A stretch of DNA of 17,790 nt from Candidatus Bipolaricaulota bacterium (GTDB lineage: Bacteria; Bipolaricaulota; Bipolaricaulia; UBA7950; UBA9294): the NCBI GenBank assembly GCA_020350845.1, contig CP070725.1:269874-287663 (forward strand), given 5' to 3'. Below, in pieces: positions 14,956 through 17,790 of the stretch (position 1 is its first letter; every line of letters starts with the position of its first letter). Position numbers and translations under genes: made by a program. The notes below the pieces were generated by a model. It made no database searches. It was given only the letters and a program-made list of their open reading frames with translations, and was not told the origin of the DNA.

Positions 14956-15467
14956 CGACGTCCTCCTTCCCTCTCCCGCCCGGGCATCTCTGGACGCCGC
15001 TCTAGCCCGAGGACGAAGTTCGCGATCTCGGTACGCTCACGCCACCCCCGCTTGCGGTAGAAGCCGCTGCGATACGACTCGCTGTCTCGCCCGTTGAGGA
15101 GCGACAGGCGAACGCAACCATGTTCTTCGGCTTCCGCGCGGACGCGCTCCAAGAGCGCCGTTCCGATCCCGTTGCCACGTGCCGCAGCGGAGACGAACAG
15201 CTCGGCGACGAGACCCTCCCACCCTCCGAGCATCACGTAGGGATGCCAGTGGACCGTCGCGTATCCGACGAGCTCCTGCGATGTGCGTTCCACGGCGACG
15301 AGGATTGTTGTGGCATCGTCGGATCGTGTGTCCAGCGTCTCCCGTATCGTGGGCGTGCCCGCGTGCGGACTGTGTTCCGGGTCGTGGGGAAACCACGGCG
15401 CGTCGGTGACGATTCGTGCGATTCCCGCCGCATCGCCGGGGAGCGCTCGCCGGATGAGTGTTTCCAT
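14952..15467 (-). CDS. GNAT-family N-acetyltransferase
   Basis: Acetyl-CoA-dependent N-acetyltransferase of 171 residues. Seen: the N-terminal IRRALPGDAAGIARI, central GYATVHWHPY, and motif A VAELFVSAAARGNGIGTALLERV (88-110) with the CoA loop RGNGIG. The C-terminal SYRSGFYRKRGWRERT is the usual 'Y-x-x-x-G-F' substrate-side end. The tail is Arg/Glu rich. The ATG at 15467 lies 27 nt after the methyltransferase stop, and the stop overlaps the pyk GTG start by 4 nt, so translation is coupled to glycolytic pyruvate kinase. The acceptor molecule is unknown. Confidence 0.9.
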   Translation of the reverse strand: METLIRRALPGDAAGIARIVTDAPWFPHDPEHSPHAGTPTIRETLDTRSDDATTILVAVERTSQELVGYATVHWHPYVMLGGWEGLVAELFVSAAARGNGIGTALLERVRAEAEEHGCVRLSLLNGRDSESYRSGFYRKRGWRERTEIANFVLGLERRPEMPGREREGGRR

Positions 15468-15494
15468 GACGCCTTCTTCCGTGTTCCCTCTGAC

Positions 15495-16193
15495 CTACGG
15501 CCGCCGGCCGATGAGCAGCCCGCGCCCGGTGAGTCCCTCTTCGTCGAATGCGGGCACCAAGCCGGCCTCGGTGGCGGCGGTGATCATCTCGTCCGACGTG
15601 AACAATCCCAGTTCGTGGTGCTCCACGATGTGCTCCGTCCCCTCAGGCGTGCCGATGAGGTGGTGCAGGTCGAACGAGGATCGTCCGTTCACGGTGAGGC
15701 TCGTGTTCACGCGAGCGATCTTGAGATCGGGCTCGTCGACGAATAGACCGTGCACCGTTCCCGGGATCCACGAATCGGGCGTCAACCACGGCTCCACGAT
15801 GAGGACGCCGCCGGGCACGAGGTGCGCCGCCATCCTCTCCATCGCGCTTCGGAGGCCGTCGGAGGTGAGCACGTAGCCGATCGAGCTGAACAGGCAGGTC
15901 ACGATGTCGAAGCGCTTGTCCAGTGCGAACGTCCTCATGTCACCCTGGTGAAACGGGATGTCGGGGCAGCTCTCGCGGGCGACGGCAAGCATCTCCGCCG
16001 ACAGGTCGAGGCCCTCGACATCGAAACGATCCCGAAGGAGGGAAAGGTGTCTTCCCGTCCCGCAGGCGACGTCCAACAGGCAATTCCCGGAAGATCTCAG
16101 GTGCGTCGCGATCACATCGACGAGCTTCTCCGCCTCCGCGGCGTAGTCCTTGAAGCCGTAGATCTTGTCGTAGTAACGCGCGAGGCTGTCCAT
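15495..16193 (-). CDS. Class I SAM-dependent methyltransferase (TylM1/DesVI-like)
   Basis: S-adenosylmethionine-dependent methyltransferase of 232 residues. Seen: motif I LLDVACGTGRHL (39-50), the acidic residue binding the SAM ribose in GLDLSAEML (D63), GDMRTF (84-89), and FDIVTCLFSSIGYV (95-108), followed by GGVLIVEPWLTPDSWIPGTV. This last pattern is strikingly like the sugar N,N-dimethyltransferases TylM1 and DesVI. No nucleotide-sugar pathway genes are visible nearby, so the acceptor here is open. The ATG at 16193 has GAGGAG about 6 nt upstream. It is the first gene of the seven-gene minus-strand run and is divergent from csp. I did not find a clear promoter for it. Confidence 0.9.
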   Translation of the reverse strand: MDSLARYYDKIYGFKDYAAEAEKLVDVIATHLRSSGNCLLDVACGTGRHLSLLRDRFDVEGLDLSAEMLAVARESCPDIPFHQGDMRTFALDKRFDIVTCLFSSIGYVLTSDGLRSAMERMAAHLVPGGVLIVEPWLTPDSWIPGTVHGLFVDEPDLKIARVNTSLTVNGRSSFDLHHLIGTPEGTEHIVEHHELGLFTSDEMITAATEAGLVPAFDEEGLTGRGLLIGRRP

Positions 16194-16256
16194 CGGCTCT
16201 CCTCACCCATTGCTCCTTCGTCAAGGGTATGCTTGCGGCTGGGACGCATCCACCAA

Positions 16257-16269
16257 CCGCCTCAGGCGG
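16257..16269. promoter_or_regulatory. Short palindrome in the methyltransferase/csp divergent gap
   Basis: CCGCC-TCA-GGCGG, with 5-bp arms, 21 nt upstream of the csp -35 box and 64 nt upstream of the methyltransferase ATG. It could be an operator for either gene, but GC-rich 5-bp arms arise easily by chance. Confidence 0.25.
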
Positions 16270-16290
16270 CACGTCCGCAGGCGGCGATTC

Positions 16291-16319
16291 TTGACGCCGT
16301 TCTCGGCCGATGCTATGAT
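16291..16319 (+). promoter_or_regulatory. Near-consensus sigma-70-like promoter of the cold-shock gene
   Basis: -35 TTGACG (16291-16296), 17-nt spacer, -10 TATGAT (16314-16319). Each hexamer matches the consensus at five of six positions, the best promoter in the window. Transcription would start near 16326, about 110 nt before the csp start codon. Confidence 0.82.
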
Positions 16320-16325
16320 GCCGAC

Positions 16326-16440
16326 AGATTGCTGGCGATACGCTTCTTTGTTATCGGTTTGACTTCCCACCCGATGTCGACGAAGTAGCAAGGGACGTTT
16401 CCCTCAATCCGATTCTACCGTTAGGAGGCACAGGTCGGAT
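16326..16440 (+). promoter_or_regulatory. Structured 5' leader of the cold-shock mRNA
   Basis: A long untranslated leader of about 110 nt. It contains hairpin AGGGA-CGTT-TCCCT (16391-16404). ATCCGA (16407-16412) can pair with TCGGAT (16435-16440); this stem encloses the Shine-Dalgarno TTAGGAGG in its loop and takes up the A and U of the start codon, and two G-U pairs can extend it. ATCGG...CCGAT arms further upstream offer another fold. Long folded leaders are typical of cold-shock genes, where structure controls translation with temperature. Function here is inferred. Confidence 0.5.
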
Positions 16441-16651
16441 GTCTGAACGTGAGACCGGCACAGTCAAGTGGTTCAACGATGCCAAGGGGTATGGCTTCAT
16501 CGAGCGCGAGCAAGGTGAAGACGTTTTCGTGCACTTCCGCGCCATTCGTGGTGAGGGATATCGCACGCTGGAAGACGGACAGCGAGTTGAGTTCATGGTG
16601 GTCGATGGAGACAAGGGGCCCCAGGCGCAGGACGTCGTCGCCGTGGGCTAG
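16439..16651 (+). CDS. csp: Cold-shock domain protein (CspA family)
   Basis: Small single-stranded nucleic-acid-binding protein of 70 residues, the usual Csp length, a five-strand OB fold acting as an RNA chaperone. Seen: GTVKWFNDAKGYGFIE, with RNP1 KGYGFI (16-21), and RNP2 VFVHF (29-33). The DGQRVEFMVVDGDKGPQAQDVV end is standard. The 'RAIRGEGYRTLEDGQ' stretch matches the common bacterial form. ATG at 16439, preceded by TTAGGAGG about 10 nt upstream. It is monocistronic, with its own strong promoter, folded leader and terminator. It may be a cold-induced or constitutively expressed paralogue, which sequence alone does not settle. Confidence 0.97.
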   Translation: MSERETGTVKWFNDAKGYGFIEREQGEDVFVHFRAIRGEGYRTLEDGQRVEFMVVDGDKGPQAQDVVAVG

Positions 16652-16677
16652 TCACCAACGTTCCACAAGCACATCAT

Positions 16678-16712
16678 GCGGGCGGTGTCGGGTGGCGCCG
16701 CCCGCTTCTCTT
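16678..16712 (+). terminator. Intrinsic terminator of the cold-shock gene
   Basis: GCGGGCGG (16678-16685) pairs perfectly with CCGCCCGC (16698-16705), and a further G-U and G-C pair extend the stem to 10 bp around an 8-nt loop. The pyrimidine-rich TTCTCTT follows at once. It starts 27 nt after the csp stop. Confidence 0.78.
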
Positions 16713-16776
16713 CGTGGGATCCCTGTGGCACCCCGTTCGAGTGCTCCGTTCTCGGCATCGGTCACGTAGGCGTGAG

Positions 16777-16805
16777 TTGACGCGTCCCTCTCTGTGAGGC
16801 ATCGT
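16777..16805 (+). promoter_or_regulatory. Candidate promoter of the kinase-fold gene
   Basis: -35 TTGACG (16777-16782), 17-nt spacer, -10 CATCGT (16800-16805). The -35 is the same hexamer used by the importer and csp promoters, but the -10 is poor (three of six). It would give a leader of about 60 nt. Confidence 0.35.
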
Positions 16806-16873
16806 CGCGGATGGCATGACCGTCCGGCGCTCACTTGCTCCTCGCTCCTCCGCGCACTCCCGAGGGATCTTCC

Positions 16874-17790
16874 ATGACCGGCTTTGACGCCCTTTCGGCC
16901 GACGAGCGGACCCACCGCCTCGAGCGGCTTGCGCGGAAGGCACTCATAGCGTACCGCTTGGAGGATGCCCCGACCTGCTGCAGCGAGATCGGGGACGTTG
17001 GGGGCGTTCGGTTCACGGTCTCCGAACCCGGCGGAGAAGGCTTCATCCTGCAGATCTCGCCGCCCGGGACTCCCGAGGATGCGGTGCTTCGCCAGATCCA
17101 TTGGCTCCTTGCGCTCAGTCGGGAGACGACGCTCGTCGTTCCCGAGCCGATCCTCGGACGCACGGGAACGCTCTACCAGCACGTGTCGATCCAGGGTGTC
17201 CCGGGCTTCCGATGGTGCGCGCTCTTCCGGCGGGTGGAGGGCGCAACTCGGGCGGACGGCTGGACGTCCGATCGAGCGCGACGGCTGGGATCGCTTCTCG
17301 CGGAGATCCATGGACACGCTGCACGCTTCCGCTGGCCGCGTGAAGTGGCCGAGGATCGTCTCGATGGGGCCGCGCTTGACCGTCTCCTACGCGCGGCGCA
17401 TCTGCCAGACCCTCTTGAGCATGCACGCCTCCGCGATCTCGCCGGAGTGCTTCGCGATGTCATGGAGGCCCTCGGAGAGGAGGAGGGTGCCGCGGGAGCG
17501 ATCCACGGAGAGCTCGACCGGCGCCATGCCCTCTTCCACGAAGATGAGATGCGAGCGATCGGCTTTGACCGCTGTCGGTGGGGGTACTTCCTCTACGACC
17601 TCTCCGTGACCTGCGCGGATCTCGCCAGCGTGGATCCCGAAGGGACACTCCGCGGGCCGCTCCTCGAGGGTTATCACACGGTGCGCCCGCTTCCCGCAGA
17701 CGCCGAACGCCTGATCGATCTGTTCGCGATCCTCCGGCACTTGCTGTGCGTCGACCGGCTGAACGGCATCGCGGACGGTGCTTCCGTCGC
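16874..17790 (+). CDS. Aminoglycoside-phosphotransferase (APH)-fold protein with altered catalytic motifs, partial
   Basis: At least 305 residues, open to the window end. The fold is recognised from the C-lobe pattern IHGELDRRHALF (210-221) followed by IGFDRCRWGYFLYDL (229-243). These align with the APH/SrkA-type kinase motifs HGDxHxxN and IDFDDxxxGxxxYDL. The invariant residues are changed: catalytic Asp to Glu213, the Asn to His218, and the metal-binding first Asp of DFD to Gly230. In the N-lobe, FILQISPPG (57-65) has Gln where the family has an ATP-binding Lys or Arg. It is therefore probably a pseudokinase, or an enzyme with a changed mechanism. The reading frame is clean with codon use like its neighbours, so it is not a decayed gene. 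The ATG at 16874 has GAGG about 8 nt upstream. It lies after the csp terminator. The C-terminal end is not visible. Confidence 0.78.
   Translation, partial: MTGFDALSADERTHRLERLARKALIAYRLEDAPTCCSEIGDVGGVRFTVSEPGGEGFILQISPPGTPEDAVLRQIHWLLALSRETTLVVPEPILGRTGTLYQHVSIQGVPGFRWCALFRRVEGATRADGWTSDRARRLGSLLAEIHGHAARFRWPREVAEDRLDGAALDRLLRAAHLPDPLEHARLRDLAGVLRDVMEALGEEEGAAGAIHGELDRRHALFHEDEMRAIGFDRCRWGYFLYDLSVTCADLASVDPEGTLRGPLLEGYHTVRPLPADAERLIDLFAILRHLLCVDRLNGIADGASV

Noticed and set aside
13300..15060. 586-aa plus-strand open frame
   Set aside because: It lies antisense to pyruvate kinase and the M20 start, has low-complexity Arg/Asp/Gly-rich composition and no recognisable motif; a typical shadow frame in GC-rich DNA.
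16219..16224. TTGACG on the minus strand as a -35 box for the methyltransferase operon
   Set aside because: The position 17 nt downstream has no -10-like hexamer and falls on the ribosome-binding site, so it cannot serve as its promoter.
16652..17317. 221-aa minus-strand open frame opposite the kinase-fold gene
   Set aside because: It would overlap the csp terminator and the motif-bearing plus-strand gene; no recognisable domain.
1..17790. Search for CRISPR arrays, insertion sequences, tRNA/rRNA genes, attachment sites, and phage or classical defence genes
   Set aside because: No regularly spaced repeats, transposase-like proteins or tRNA-like cloverleafs were seen by eye; a dedicated tRNA or CRISPR scan was not possible.

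Overview
The window reads as a compact, GC-rich bacterial chromosome segment (about 60% G+C or more by eye). Gaps are short, Shine-Dalgarno sequences are strong (GGAGG type), GTG and TTG starts are common, and many genes overlap by 4-26 bases. I see no tRNA, rRNA, insertion sequence, phage gene or CRISPR array. The solute-binding protein has a signal peptide without a lipobox, which fits a periplasm and a diderm envelope. I could not place the organism to a phylum with confidence.

Left region (1-8668, all minus strand). A binding-protein-dependent ABC importer of the Fbp/Afu type is encoded in the order fused double-domain permease, secreted binding protein, ATPase. It is followed without real gaps by a protein made of two HAD phosphatase domains in tandem and by a PHP-type (histidinol-phosphatase-like) phosphoesterase that runs off the window. 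Upstream on the same strand lie an RpiR/SIS-type regulator and an aldo/keto reductase. Three near-identical inverted repeats (GCAAC-N4-GTTGC) sit in the three intergenic regions in front of the importer, the regulator and the reductase. They occur nowhere else in the window. I read this as an RpiR-controlled regulon for uptake and dephosphorylation of a phosphorylated organic solute, most likely a sugar phosphate or polyol phosphate. A perfect 13-bp hairpin between the binding protein and the ATPase gene probably sets different expression levels within the operon.

Middle (9021-10025, plus strand). A PiT-type inorganic phosphate permease diverges from the reductase. It meets the next operon convergently at a stem-loop.

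Right-centre (10049-16193, minus strand). Seven tightly packed genes look like one transcription unit, in transcription order: class I methyltransferase (TylM1/DesVI-like), GNAT acetyltransferase, pyruvate kinase with K+-independent-type residues, M20 metallopeptidase, GNAT plus YoaP-like thioredoxin-fold fusion, calcineurin-like phosphoesterase, and CYTH-domain protein.

Right end (16291-17790, plus strand). A cold-shock protein gene has a near-consensus promoter, a leader of about 110 nt that can fold around the ribosome-binding site, and an intrinsic terminator. It is followed by a partial aminoglycoside-phosphotransferase-fold protein whose catalytic motifs are all altered, so it is a probable pseudokinase.
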